Shown: piece by piece, positions 33,991 to 47,800 of the stretch
Layout: each line of letters opens with the position of its first letter
Position numbering within the stretch: position 1 is the first letter of the stretch
Assembly: GCF_013373865.1 (NCBI RefSeq)
Contig: NC_050470.1
Span: 20,912,667 to 20,976,666 of the forward strand
Direction: 5' to 3'
Length of the DNA stretch: 64,000 bases
From: Monomorium pharaonis
Taxonomy: Eukaryota; Arthropoda; Insecta; Hymenoptera; Formicidae
Position numbers and translations under genes: made by a program
Notes under the pieces: model-generated
The model's database searches: none
The model's input: only the letters and a program-made list of their open reading frames with translations
What the model was told of the DNA's origin: nothing

Positions 33991-35056
33991 ATCTATGTAA
34001 AAAAAAAAAGAGATGTTTTAATGGATTTTACGAATTTAACAATTACCAATTTTTTGCTTCAACGAAACGAATTGCACGGTAATGTTTTAACAAATTAGAA
34101 TAATTTAGATATAGCCCAATGTGAAGGGCAATAGATAAGCAGCAGTATACCCCTACGCGTATATGCATATATTTACTAATGCGTAATTTGTAAACAATCA
34201 CGGCTGCTTGATCGAACATAATGAATGTACAAAGTGCATGGTACTACCATAATTAATTCATATTGTTATTTTTTTCGGGTTTTTACTTCTGTTAATATTA
34301 TTATATTATATAATATAATTATATTATTGTAAGTATCGACGGTGATGTCGTCACTTAGATGCAGAAGACGTTAAATTTTTACTTTGCACATCTTTTTACT
34401 AAAAAATTATGCGGCTGGATTCTAATCAGAACATCTCAATTTTAAGTGAAAATGGTGAAAATTTTCGAACTTTTGCATTGAATTGACGATATTATAATCG
34501 ATATATTTAATGTATATTGATATTCATGAAGTATATTGATTATCAATATCAGCTTGTAACAAACTCAGCTGCGTCTGTTTTATTTTTTTCTTCCTTCAAA
34601 TACAGAGTAGTTCAACAATCAAAATCACATCAATGATAACTGATAAAAAGATAATTTCTTGTCGACATGTACAATTCAGAAGACCAAAATTTTCCAAAAT
34701 TGCAAAAAATTTTTTTTAGGAAAAGTAAAAAAATTATGAATATCAAGTGTTCTATATATTCAAATATGATAGTACAAAATCATTTTTAATCTCTGAATAT
34801 GACAGATATACATGAGAAAAAATGCAAAACGTGATTTAAATATGATATGATTGTATGATTAATGAAAAAATTCATATATATGATATGCACATACACATAT
34901 GAGAAATTACTTTGTATATACGAAACTACTTTGAAAATACCAAAACTATCGTGCAAATTTTTTTTTAATTTTATCAGAAAGTTGTCTTCCTTCATGCGCG
35001 CAATCGTGATAGAATTTTTAGACTACTCTGTATTTTGAAATGTTTTATTAATTTTT

Positions 35057-35059
<3 letters not shown>

Positions 35060-35106
<47 letters not shown>

Positions 35107-35121
35107 GTATATATATATATA
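35060..35121. repeat. (AT)n microsatellite
   Basis: Pure alternating AT with two GTAT interruptions. Confidence 0.9.
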
Positions 35122-36370
35122 ATGGTAGCTCGGAAACATCCGACCATTTCGAATTATATTATTTCTACTTAAACTAAGAAAGAGATTTTAACAAAGAGAT
35201 TTTTGATGTGGCTTCCAATTCTTCCATCCTTCTGTACTTAGTAAATGTGCCGTTGTTTCTCTTGTAAACGTTACGCGCGAATGTATATCATAATATTCTC
35301 TTTATAATAACGCCCATCGAAACGACTCCGTTAACGTAAGTAATGACCGACATATATCCGTTCCGGGACAAATCTGTGCACGATCCGAGGATCCGAGAAT
35401 CTATAGGTCGTCCAAGCATCCAAAAAGTTGAACGAAATTTGGCGGAATTAAAAAATCCATGGATCTCTGCTCAGTAAAGGAAAGTTGACGGTATTTAGGA
35501 ATCTAAATCGATTATTCTAAAATCCGAGACTGTAAGGATGTAAAAATCCACGAATCCATCAATATATCTAAGTGTGCAATGATCCAACACTGTTTTGTGA
35601 TACTTAAAAGAAAAATTTACGTTAGCGTAGTAAATCTATGATTTAGAAGCTAAGAATAATCGAGAGGAATTTTATCTTTGAGATATCAGAAGGATTGAAA
35701 GCTATCAAAAATTTGGCATCTGAAATAAATCAGCTAGTAAGAAATCAAAAGTATATTTAGCGGCGTTTGGAAATCTAACAATTTGAAAGCTCGAGCAAAT
35801 TGCAATTTGGATTAGAATTCCAAAAAAATCCAGGAACTTGCTATGTAGAGTCGAAGAAATCACGGATGCACAGATGCATAGATCAAAATTATACACAAAC
35901 GCGAAGAAGAATCTAAGGATTCAAGGATCTTAAAGCATTTTAGCTACAGCACAGAATTATTACGTTATTGCGTATGAAAAGTCCATTTTTACTTTTTATC
36001 GATATGATCTAGAAGGAGTTGAGCGAAGTTTATATGCGAAGATATATAAACTATATTATCAATTAGATAAAATGGAATCTTGTAATCGAAAAAAGTTGTG
36101 AGAAGTATGTACAGTTTTTAAAAGACCGTGCAATTCGAGCGTCCATTTTATTTATTTATTTACAAGAGATACATACGCTGAAAGTTTTTTTTAATACTTG
36201 CGGACTTGATAATTCAATGTTTCGTACGCAAACACGTGATATCTTAACATAGTTTGAAGCAAGAAAAAACGCGAGTGAGAAAGTTGCCAATAATGTTCTC
36301 CCTCTTGAAATCGCAATCATGATTTCGGACCGCCTTGCTACGCATAATGAAGCGACAAATTTATAAAATA

Positions 36371-36372
<2 letters not shown>

Positions 36373-36433
<61 letters not shown>
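36373..36433. repeat. (GT)n microsatellite
   Basis: About 60 uninterrupted bases of alternating GT. Poly-Cys/Val and poly-Thr/His frames here are artefacts. Confidence 0.95.
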
Positions 36434-36437
<4 letters not shown>

Positions 36438-36794
36438 ACACATGTACATGTGTACAATGTGTGTTGGCGTTTAACTATATATATTTTTTTGAAGTAATAG
36501 AATATCACACATTTTTGAAAAGTTATTTTGTTTAAGAAGATTTATACATGTGCTTAATTTAAACGTTAATACTTCGGGAGCGTGTAAAAAGAATTGATAA
36601 ACTAAGAAAAAAATCTTTAGAAATTTGCTCGTTTTGCTTCACTTTGAAGAAATTGCAATTAAAAAATTATTTATATCATCATTTCGTTATACTTTTATTC
36701 CATTAAAAAATAATTTTGTTTAAATCATACAGATCTTTATAAATAAAATGAAACTTTTTTAATAACTTAAAAAAATGGTTGAATGTATACACTT

Positions 36795-36832
36795 ACACAC
36801 ACATACAAACACACACACACACACACACACAG
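36795..36832. repeat. (CA)n microsatellite
   Basis: CA repeats with ACATACAAAC interruption, followed by GTATGTAT-rich DNA to 36915. Confidence 0.85.
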
Positions 36833-38254
36833 ATATATACATCCAAAAACGGCAAAAATAGAAAATGTGCGTATGTATGTGTATGTATGATGTGTGTACG
36901 TAGTATGTATTGTATGCATATGTGTGCATTGTGTATAAAAAGAAAAAATAATAGCGTTCGAGGCTTTCGCCGAGCGACGGCCACTGCATTGATTCAAGTT
37001 GAGCTCTTTTTATATACCTACGGAAATCAGAAAACAAATTTCTTAACAAAAGAAAAACGCGAAATAAAAAGGAACTAAAAAAACGAGAGCGCGCGGCTTT
37101 TGCGCGCCTTGTAAAATTAGGAACAATTGTATTATTATTATTATCATTGCGCAAATTGTATAAAGGTACTTTTTGTTAACCCGTTGAAGGCTTTCGTTAT
37201 CTTTCATTGCAATAAAGTAGCATGGTTCTGTGTTCGTGCAGACGACGCTTCGGCACAAAATGCGGCTATCTGATTATGTCCCAAAATAGAATCTTATTAT
37301 ATACATGCGCATATAGTTGTATATATCTTTTCTCCCTCTCTGAATTGAAAACTTGTAGAAATCGGATAGTCGCATTGGGATGTGTAACTCTGCACGGAAA
37401 TATGAATACATACTTTTCGAAATTACTGGCACGTATTTACATTGCGTAATTAGCGCTAAATGTGGTTATTCACACTTCAGCTTCATACATGTGATTATTC
37501 ATATTGGATCTCGTGTTTTTGTATCGGACAATTAGAATCATAAAATCAGCAGATGATCACACCGAGAAAAACATAATTTTTGAAAATTTTAAATGTATTT
37601 AAACTTTTTCACATTTCAAGTATTCACATGATATATTTAAGTAATTCACATATGTAGTTCACATGTTATTTAAATACACAAAATACCTACGTTTTAAATA
37701 AGTATATTTATGTATTTAACTTAAATACACGTATATTTGAACTGGAAAAATTATATCAAATTGAAAAATTATATATAAATTAAAAATATACTGAAGTTTT
37801 ATGTATTCAAGTTAAATATATAAATTCTTGAACAAAAAAATTAAGTTAAAAAAATTTAGTTTAATTTTTTCTCAATGCCGTTATTCAGTGATTACTCGCA
37901 ATTGCGGATGCGGGCTTGTTTGCAAAATAAAGAGTTATTTGCACTGCACATCTAGCGCTAAATGCGATCAGTCATCGATCGCGTTGATTGTAATCTTTGT
38001 ATCGCCAATTAAGACAGCACGATAGCGGCTTTATCTGTTTGAAAGGAAATCTACCGAGACAATCTTACAAAAGCATGTACAATCATAAAAATTTAAAATA
38101 TATTTTGAGATATCTTTCAGATATCTGGAGATGTCTTGAGGATATCTTGCAGAAATCAAAGACATTTTATGTGATTAAAGAGATCTTAAAGATATCTTTT
38201 ACACGTTTATTTTTTTTAAATTCTATATAAAGATATTTTCAACGAAATATTTAG

Positions 38255-38965
38255 AAAATTTTTAGATAAACTACTGAAATTAGAGCAACAAAAGTTTGAA
38301 ATAGCGCTAAGTTTGTAAAAATTAAGCAAAAAAGTGAATTTTTGATATGATGTAGCCCGAAGTGTTGACTTGACCTCTGCGAGGTCTCCCCGCTGTGGGT
38401 TCAGTAGTTTCGGAGTTACACCCCTAGAAGCAACCCTTTGTCAAAAAGTTGCATTGTTGCAGTTTAGAAGGTGCAGGGCAATGCGGAAAACGGAAGAAAA
38501 ATTCGGAAACAAGATGGCTAAAGAGAAAACAAGAATTTTATTGTCTCAAATGCAAGTCGAATGTCGTGAAGCAACCGGGTAGGCTAGCGTAACCACGACT
38601 CACTGTCCAACCAAAGGGGTGGCAGGTAGAAGTTGAAAGGGGTTTCGTGTGTGGCCAGGGAGAAGTACTAGAGACCTCTACGAGTGCGGTTCAGCACATT
38701 TATGATTTTTTTCGAGTCATTTTCCGTATTAGATTGCCTTGTACCTTTCAAATTGCAACCTTGCAACTTTTGTTTTTGACAGATGATTGCTTCGAGGGGC
38801 GTAACTCTGAAACTATTGGACCCACATCGGGGAGACTTTGCAAGTGTCAAGTCAACACATCGGGCTACATTATATAAAAAATTCAGATTGTTTATTCAAC
38901 TTTTACTAACTTGGCGTTATTTCAAACTTTTGTTCCTTTAATTTTGTCCAATAGTTTATCTACAG
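38255..38965. mobile_element. 710-bp foldback element
   Basis: Arms pair over about 240 bp: ACAAAAGTTTGAAATAGCGC with GGCGTTATTTCAAACTTTTG, GATGTAGCCCGA with TCGGGCTACATT, and GAGGTCTCCCCG...GTGGGTTCAGTAGTTTCGGAG with the mirror CTCTGAAACTATTGGACCCAC. No transposase frame. Confidence 0.65.
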
Positions 38966-39738
38966 TCTTGGCCATATGTAAAAAAACCATTATACATAAA
39001 TTGAAATATGCCAGCAAACATTTTATATCTAACAAAAAATATATTTAAAAACAATTTCATTAAAAAGTAATATATATTTTTAAAACAATTTAAATATTTT
39101 GTTAATCCTCTTTTGCTTTTTATTATCACCTTTTTTGAAAAAAGTTGAGAGTGCTTTATACTTATAGCTAAGGCTGTAGAAATACCATTCTTTTAATCAG
39201 ATATTTTTAAGATACTTTCAGATATCTTAGATATCTACAAAATCTCGATGCCTTCTGGATTTTTATTCTTTACTGTAATAATACGGAAAAACAAGTTTGA
39301 AGAAACTTTTTATATAATATTTATTAGTTTATTTGAAAATAGAGTATACAGATTAAATAGTATACATAGAATAATTGATTTTAAATATAAAGGAGTTTTT
39401 TAGTTTAAAAAATTTAATAAAGGAGATTATTTTTTCAAGGATTTTTTTAAATCTATTTTTGGAACGGATTTTTATCGATTTTTGTAGATTTATTATATAT
39501 CGCTCATTTTGCTACAACATAACCCCCCAAATTTTTTTTTTACTTATAAAAAAATAGAACTTTGATAAGAATTTAATGCGTTGAATGAAGAGCTAATGAT
39601 ACTTTATTCCTTTCTAATCAATAGATTAAATATTGAATCATTATATTAAAATTGCATTTAACTCTAAAGTGTTATTATGTACGAATTTTTATCTAAATTA
39701 AAGTGGTACAGTTTTTATTATTATAATTTTGCTAGTTT

Positions 39739-40119
39739 ACCCAGACAACCAAGCGTGATGTAGCATTTTGAGCAAACTAATGCATTGCATGTGTCGTTAT
39801 AGATTTGCTATACATTTGTTGACATCGAAATAAAACATTACGAATTCAGCACCATGATTACTTATACATGCAATCAATTGACGATTTAAAGAAGGAAACG
39901 GTCAGCAATAATAATACATTATATTGTTTGCAATATAACAGCAACATAGCAACAACAAATTAATGCTGACATGTTGCTATCAATTTGCCATTGTTAAAAA
40001 TAGAATTCAACCTAACAGACATAATGCTGTCTCACCTTGTTCCGAGTTTGTCCAAATTAGTTACTGCACGATTGTTGGCAACATAACTGCAACATCAAGA
40101 CATTTGGCTATCTGGGAAT
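39739..40119. mobile_element. CCCAGATAGCC-type foldback, fuller copy
   Basis: Left CCCAGACAACCAAGCGTGATG, right CATCAAGACATTTGGCTATCTGGG. The right half is the same family as 10920-11060. Confidence 0.55.
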
Positions 40120-40338
40120 GTTATAAAGTAATATTTAATAAAATTTTGTTTACATTAGTGTAATGTAATGTTCAGTTATAGTTCAGTTATTCTAACATTT
40201 TGCAACTTATAAAGAAAATATAATAGATTTATAAACATAAAATACGAAAAGTTTTTATTAAATTATGAGTAAATTTCTACTCGGAATAGTGTTAATATAA
40301 GAAAAATAGAAGTAGTATTTTAGTTAAATCAAAAGTAA

Positions 40339-40507
40339 AGCCTTCGGCACACGATACGATTTTTCATGCTAGATCGCATACGAGGCGTCTTACTATGTAT
40401 CCTCATTGGCTTACGACTTACGATTGGTGACAATCATCCGAACCAATCAGGACATGTAAGATGCCTCGTATGTGTAGTATGAAAAATCGTATCGTGTGCC
40501 GAAGGCT
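40339..40507. mobile_element. AGCCTTCGGCACACGATACG MITE with TAA duplication
   Basis: AGCCTTCGGCACACGATACG to CGTATCGTGTGCCGAAGGCT, arms of about 55 bp, TAA at 40336-40338 and 40508-40510. Confidence 0.8.
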
Positions 40508-42078
40508 TAAGTTTTCTCACGTAAAAATTGATCTTTAATATAGCAAAAATAAATATTGGAATTTCTACTTTTTGTATTGTCCAGAACTGAAATATTATGC
40601 AACTTTTTTGTAAAAGGTTGAAACTTGCTTAAATGTTTGATAACTTTAAACTTAATAAAGATATATTTATAACAAAATTTTAACCAAAAATAATTTAATA
40701 CGTACAATAAGTTTATAAAAATTTATGAAATCCGTCGCATAGATTAAAAAAATATTCGAAGTCTTTTATTAGATTTTCAAAAATCTTAAATGCTAATACC
40801 TGGAATATTTTTTACCGCTTCCGAATGTCGTTCAAGCAAGCAAGAAAGAAACTAACATGATTATATTAATAAGACTTCGAAACTATCCTATGAGAGAAGA
40901 AACTTTTTTCATATCAAGAAACTTCGCCTTCGAAATCCTATAAGTATTTTAAATGTTACATAAAATGTAATAGTTTATTTTTATCTTTAATTTCTCTATT
41001 TTATAATTTTTTATTTTACTTCTTAAATCTTGCTTGTCAGATTGTCATGATTTTATATGCTTTTATAAGAGTACAGGTCACTATGAAAGAATTTCTGTAG
41101 ATTCTCTTGTCTCTCTGACGTCATCGAACTATATATATAACCAAATCGATTATTATGCCGCTTTAAAGTTCAGGATCAATTGACCACATTTAGCGCCAAA
41201 CGCAGGTCGCAGTGTTAATCTTAAAATACTAATAATTATATTTTTAAGACATTAACACTAATCATACGTTAAATTTACGTATGTTGAGAATTTTTTCTTA
41301 AAAAAACTCGAGAAAAATAAACTTATTACAAATAAACCATGCTATTTTTTAATAAATAAGAAAAAGGAAAAGAAAAATTATTAAATTTAAATGCTATTTT
41401 TTTTATTACGTATTATTAGTATTCTAAGATTAAATGGAACTGTGAGTGTAAGGATCTCCTCGACGCGATACCATCGGTGTAAAGTACATTTGGCATATGA
41501 GACAATTGAAGGTAACTCAATGAAGAAAAACAAAGTAAAACTTGTGGAAAGAGCCTTTTTCATATTTTTATGACCTTAAACGGGTTAAAGATTTTAACAT
41601 ATGAGTGAGAGTAGAGGACAAGAAGCACGTGTGTGAATATAAAATTAATGCCTTGATTTGTAAATAAAACATCATTACTTCCTTTAAATGCTGTTTTTAT
41701 TATGTACTTTTTGTTGTTAGTAATTTAATCGTTTTAAGTAATTTAATCACTTATTATTTATCTTATAACTACTTCTGAAAAACTCCATTTTAATTAAAAT
41801 ATATTACAATTAAAAAATACATAATTAAGGCTCCGTAAAATACAGTTAAATATAAATCATTTGTTTAATTAAACATTCATAATGATTGTTACTACATATG
41901 TTTGTAATAAAAATTATTATTTTATATACCAAAATTTATATATTATTGGCAGTAATCTGAACAAGTTTGAAAACTAATATGCATTATATATATTATACAA
42001 TGTTAAGTTAATTACTTGAGACACATATACGCGCGCGCGTTTGTAAACTATATGTATATATAAACTAATGTTACGTTT

Positions 42079-42130
42079 CACACGCACGCACGCACGCACG
42101 AACGCACGCACACACGCACGCACGCACGCA
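42079..42130. repeat. (GCAC)n microsatellite
   Basis: ACGC/GCAC units over about 50 bases with single-base variants. Confidence 0.85.
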
Positions 42131-42528
42131 GTGTATAACTATTGCACTTTCCCCAATTTATAAATACCAAATTAAAGATAATGGGTATTAAATTGAAAAA
42201 GATACAAAGAACTTAATTTCCGACTCTCACAAACAGATAACCATGGCAACGAATATTGTGACTTTGAAAAGCTAAAAAGAAAGCTTGACATTTCTCAATA
42301 AAATTTACAGTGTATAACGATTCATTTTATTTGATAGAAAATGGAACATGATAAAGTTTTTTTGATGGTTGCGGGTACAAAGGAGTTAGCTATATTTTAA
42401 TTGCGTCATGTAATGAAATAAAGAGTAAAAATGACCATATATGTATATACACACATACACACAACATATACATATATTCAACACAGGAGAATAATATAAA
42501 GTTAAGATCTAACTAAAATCTTATAGAC

Positions 42529-42656
42529 CTAGTTTACACTGAGCACTTGGTACGCGTATCAAATAGTAAATAACTAGTGAATGTGTTTAATCATTGGCTG
42601 ATCAGCTTAAATTCACTACTTGATACGCGTACCAAGTGCTCGGTGTAAACTAGGTT
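42529..42656. mobile_element. CCTAGTTTACACC MITE, copy 4
   Basis: CCTAGTTTACACTGAGCACT to AGTGCTCGGTGTAAACTAGG, close to copy 2 at 10078 in sequence and direction. Confidence 0.75.
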
Positions 42657-42703
42657 ATAGAGAACAGAGATAAACGTGTCTAATCGCAGATAAGATATAT
42701 TAA

Positions 42704-43574
42704 CCCTTATCCAGTATTGTGGGTTAATCTGACTCTAACTGAATTCTGGTTTAATTAACTATAAAAAATTCACGAAAATCGTACTTGGCATGCTATTTAG
42801 TATTAGTTTGGCATATCTTCTTTCATTCTCAGCTCGGAAATGCCACTCACTAAGCACCAGTGACATTCGAGAGGTTTCGAGTCTTGGGGTTAAGAGAGAC
42901 CCCAGTGTACCGTTTGTGATTCGGAATATTGTTTTTTGAATTTTTTTGTGATTTTATTCTATTATTTTCAACTAAAGGTAAGTGTATTACAAAAAGTGAT
43001 TTAAATTTTTTTATAAAGTATTTATAGACGATTTTCCTGTGTTACCAGGATCTTTTTTGAAATAGTTTAACAAAAACTCGAACAGGATAATGCGAAGGTT
43101 TTTTGTGAGAAAAATACAAAAGAAAATTGAATTATTTTGAAAGTAAATCATTGTATTTTGTGAAAATTGATTATTACCTTTTCTCTAAAATTAATTACTT
43201 CCATTACCAGAATTAATACCTTTTTTGGAATGCGTACTATTCTACTGTTTTTTTTCAAGTCATATCTTGAAACTTACAAGTTAAATTTTTAGCTTAAAAT
43301 ATTGAAAATTGTATGAGTTATGATTTTTTCTTAGCAAAATAAGTGATTTTTTGCTCTTTTTTTCTTCGGGAAATTTTTTCACATCTTCAAAATCAATGTT
43401 TAACTTAAGAAAAGTATTTTGTCTCAAAGTAAGATGTTTGAAAGATAATCTGTAATTTTTCAAGTCATTAATGTCAATATCTTTTTTGCAATAAACATTT
43501 TTGGGATCTATTGAAGTCTCAACAGATCCCAGTGTATCAGTTATGAAATTCCACTGAAGTGTACTCGGTAAGGG
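42704..43574. mobile_element. piggyBac-like non-autonomous element with TTAA flanks
   Basis: CCCTTATCCAGTATTG at left and GTACTCGGTAAGGG at right, with exact TTAA outside both (42700-42703, 43575-43578). Subterminal GAGACCCCAGTGTACC and AGATCCCAGTGTATC repeats are also seen. CCC-starting ends plus TTAA are the hallmark of piggyBac elements. At 871 bp it holds no transposase. Confidence 0.7.
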
Positions 43575-43619
43575 TTAAACTCTTCTTTCCTCCTCCAAAA
43601 ATGACACATGCTTCTTCAT

Positions 43620-43952
43620 TATTTGAAAAAAAATTTAAGTGAAATTCATTGATTGCTCAGTGGAGCTTATGATGCCACTCCACTAAAAACAATTTGTAAA
43701 GAATAGTTTCAACAATTTAAAAGTAGTGATTTTATCATGAAAAACAACAAGGTTAAAATTAAAAAAGGCAAAAAATGTACCATAAGATTAAATTTAACAG
43801 CTGACTACAATTAGAACTAACAATTAGAACATTTGAAGAATTGATACAAAAAAGGTCATCAATTGTCAGTCATTAACGAAAAATCATTCTTTCGTACAAC
43901 AATGCTCAGATAATGTTGCCAGAACCATTCAATAAGCACTGAAAAAGCCTGA

Positions 43953-44018
<66 letters not shown>

Positions 44019-44290
44019 CCCCCCCTCTCTCTCTCTCTCTCTCACTGATGATAATAAGATTTCTCAATTATTTCTCAAAGAAAATTTTCCTGCACTCAAT
44101 CTATTCTCCAGACCTGGCCTCATCAGATTATCACTTGATTTGGTGCAATACGTTCTTCATATACACTTCTTTAATTTTTAAAATGTGTAAAAATGGGTTA
44201 ATGACTAGTTCGGTTCAAAAAATAAAAAGTTATATCAACGCAGAATTCAACTTTTACCGAAAAAAAAGAAGAAAAAATCTTAGAAAATAA
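43620..44290 (+). pseudogene. Degenerate mariner-type transposase
   Basis: Read across frameshifts: AYDATPLKTICKE, a stop where the family has Trp, then FQQFKSSDF (mariner helix-turn-helix region); later CSDNVARTIQ (like the DNARPH motif) and, after a TC microsatellite, YSPDLASSDYHL, the diagnostic mariner C-terminal motif. Several stops and frameshifts make it dead. Confidence 0.75.
43957..44042. repeat. (TC)n microsatellite inside the mariner remnant
   Basis: About 85 bases of TC with a short CCCTCCCCCCC interruption, separating the DNARPH-like and YSPDL parts of the transposase remnant. Confidence 0.9.
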
Positions 44291-44653
44291 TAAAAATACA
44301 TTTTGATTGATGTATTCATTTTGTCATTAAGACAAATGCGTTTTTAATCAGAAAAGTCGAAAATTAAATTCAGTACCTAATATTTTAAACGAAGAGAGAT
44401 AGCTTAGAATCCCAAGTTATGTTATTAAAAAGTAGTTATAAATTAATTATATCAAAGTACTTGCAGCTTCCAAAAAGTAGCTTTAGTAAACTTTATAGAG
44501 TTTACAACGGAGCAAATTATACTTTTTCTTTTAATTAACGTTAAGACAGATATAAGGCAGATATAAGGCACTACAAGCGTGAATGAGTATTAATTATGTC
44601 CTTTTTGAAATCCTTTTTGAAAGATTTATAAGGAAAAATCCGGATCTTTGCAT

Positions 44654-44856
44654 TTATGCTGATGGAATCCTCTTAGGATTCAGATCGTACATACGTCGCA
44701 TTCGTTTTTTTAATTCTTGCGGAAATTTGTCATAACACTTCTTGCACGCAGGCTTTAGATCAAATTCGAAAAATTTTGTCTTCTGATTCATCTTCTGATC
44801 GCAGAATGCACACGCAAAGTGATGGACGCACCATGCCTTGTTTAACGCCGTAAAAA
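44654..44856 (-). CDS. stck: PINCH exon 7 (LIM5 and basic tail)
   Basis: Acceptor GTCTTTCCTAG; VFTALNKAWCVHHFAC to PKRIPSA and TAA at 44656-44654. Confidence 0.94.
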
Positions 44857-47800
44857 CTAGGAAAGACAAGTATTATATTAGATTAACAATACTCTTAAAA
44901 AATTCGTATAATTTTTTTGCTTTTGACATTCCAAAGAAATTGCAATAAAAGGTCAGAAATATTAAAAATTCGAAAAGTTCGAGACATTAATAGAGAAAGA
45001 ATGTTAAGAATTGATTCTTATGGAAATAAGAGTTTTAAAGATTTTAGTAATCGCAAATAAAATGTAAGAATTTTGGGAAAATATTCATAAAAAAGAAGTT
45101 AAAAAAAACATTTTGAAATAAAAAAAATTAGTTTTATCATTATTTTTATGTGAATCAAATGTTTATGAATTACAACAATTCTTTCCATAATAATGTTATA
45201 CTAATCAAAATATGACAACAACAATGCTTGCTATTATATTATGATATAGTTATCGAACTTAAAACGCAATCATAAATTGAAGTTAAAAATATCTAAAATT
45301 AATTTGATTATCAAATTTAATAATATTATAGGCATCTTAAGAGCTAAAAGAACTTATTACAAATTTTTTTTTCAATTTTTTACACATTAATATTTATTAA
45401 TATTAAAAAACAAATATTTTTGAATAACAAATTATTTTTATTGCTTAAATTTTGCTCATTACTTAGAGCTCCTTTAAAAGGTATAAATGGAGGAAAAGCC
45501 GTGTGACTTCCTTTCATTTTTTAATCTGAAAATCTATGTATAAAGAAAGAAAATAAAAAATTGAAAAAAAAAAATAAAAAGACAAGTCCTTGTTTTAGAA
45601 ACCAAATCTATAGATTGTAATTAACTTGTAATATCACTAATAAGTTAAAAAAATATTCATATAACATTCGTATAAACAATTTTTTTCAGTAAATCTGGAA
45701 TAATATACAAGTACATACCATCACCAGAAATAACTTGATTACAGACGAAGCAGAGATTCCCAAATAATTGATGATAATGAGTTTCGCAATAAGCGAGACC
45801 TTTTTTCTCATAATGGCGATGACCTAAGAAGGGTTTTTCGCATTTAGCACATACGAAATGCTCTACGTGCCAATGTTTGCCGAGCGCCGTTACCACGCGC
45901 TCTTCAATGGGGCGCCGACAGGCGCCGCAAATCGGGATTCCCATTTTATCGTGACACCGCAAACAATACAATTCGTTCTATATAACATAAAATTTGTTAT
46001 TACACTGTAAAAACATTTTTGTAATTACGAATTTAAAATAGTTACAAATACGAAGTAAATAATAATCATATATTAATTTTGAAGATTTAAAATTTATTGT
46101 TAAAATTATGCTTAAACGGTTATATTTTGTTCACTAAATATACACTACAGTTGAAAACGTTTGTGATTTTCTTACACTTCACAAAAAGATAAATATCTCA
46201 GTTAAATCATAAAGAATCATAGGAGAAAAGGATCCTATTTCAAGATCGTCTCAAATAATATCTTAAGATGCTAATACTGCTCTGTGATTGGCTGATGGCA
46301 TCTTAAAACAATTCTTAAGATGATGTTAAAGAACATAGCAGGATAAGCATGTGTGTGCTGCCCCCGCACAGATTTGATTGAGATTTTCACAAAAAGTTGG
46401 CATTAATGTGAGATTAAATTTCCTCAAGTATTATATCTGAAAATTAATTTTTATGGGAGTTATAGAGAAAAGAAGAAAAATCGAAAAAAAATTTGTTCTT
46501 AAAAACGGCTAAACCGATTTTGATAAAAAATATATATTATGGGTTTCAATCCCACAATGTTATAAAAAATTACGGAATTTTTTTTTTAAATATAGGTCAA
46601 AAGAATTGTCAAAATTTGTTTGTATTTTTTTCTATGGAATCCAGATGGGTTACTATGACCATTTTTTGTAGAAAAAATTTACTGACTAGTATGACATTTA
46701 AGTTTTAAAGTGATCAGAAGGATACTACATATATAAACATAAATAAATATATATATTTTTTTTATTCTTTATATACATATATACATAATGTATACATATG
46801 TATTATTAAATATATATACAGGGTGATTGACTATAAACATACAAACCTTATAAAAAATGGAAAGCATCGAGATAAGTACAACGAACAGGAAACAATCAGA
46901 ATTGACTATACATAGTTTTGAGAAAAAATTGCTAAGATGTGCAAATAAAGGCGCAGTGGACGGACATCGTGGGCCTCAATTACCTTGTATATACATTATG
47001 TATAAACTTTATGTAGTCGATTCTGATTGTTTCCCGTTCGTTGTACTTATCTCGATGCTTTTCATTTTTTTATAGAGTTTAAACATTTATTGCCAATCAC
47101 CCTGTATATATATTTAATAATATATACGTATACATTATGTATATATGTATATAAATAATAAAATATCACATGATCACATGATGAGCAAAATCCGACAGTC
47201 AACCTCCACGTGGTGCACATCGGGTCACTCTGATGGCGGTATGATTGAGTTAAACACGAATAAAATTAATGTGCAATATCATATTGATACTCAAAATTTA
47301 TGATATTCAAAAAATACCGTATTTATTCGCTAAAATACCCTACAATGCAGTGCAAATTTCAAACTCATGTGCAATCAACAAAAAACATCGTATCGACATG
47401 TTTTTTTAAAATTGCTTAGAAAACAATAAACTTTAAGAATCTGGATTAATATTAGTAAGATTTTAACGAAAAACATGTGAAAATGATAACAAACTTTTAT
47501 TTTTTTCAAATTTTTATTTAAAAAAAAAAACATATTTAGTTTTAATGCAATACAAAAGGTTCACACTTAATCAAACTTTTGCCTAGGGATTCTCAAAGTA
47601 GAGCTTCTGCTCTTTAATTTAAAAAAAGCACGTTTAATTTGGATGATTTTTCACAAACTTGTATTATTTTGAAGATTGCTTAAAAATTTGGTCAAAATTT
47701 TTGTCTCGTTTTTTTTGCGCCAGTGTATGTCATACTAGAGAAGTCACAGATTTTTTCTATAAAAAATGGTGATAGTACCCCATCTAGATCTCATTTTTAA

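Larger units (their letters stand above)
31430..37250 (+). other. 3' flank of the phosphatase gene: likely long 3' UTR then AT-rich intergenic DNA
   Basis: The first ~400 bases after the stop are of mixed composition and may be 3' UTR; AATAAA-like motifs occur at many places (for example near 33815-33825), so the end cannot be fixed. No coding exon was recognised. It holds microsatellites (listed separately), an ATCC/GATTC-rich stretch around 35360-35930 and otherwise plain AT-rich DNA. Confidence 0.4.
37250..42520. other. AT-rich intergenic DNA with a few foldbacks, no gene seen
   Basis: Only short open frames without domains. Contains foldbacks at 38255-38965, 39739-40119 and 40339-40507, a (GCAC)n tract at 42079-42130 and a weak run of TTTAAGTATTCACAT words at 37600-37740. 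Confidence 0.5.

Noticed and set aside
36156..37154. His/Thr and Cys/Val repeats and a 131-aa frame
   Set aside because: They cross (GT)n and (CA)n tracts and lack any domain or splice support.
46209..46330. Possible conserved regulatory element shared with 14640-14740
   Set aside because: The shared CAAGAT..TCTCAA..AAGATGCTAAT text is itself an inverted repeat at both sites, so a mobile-element origin is the simpler reading.
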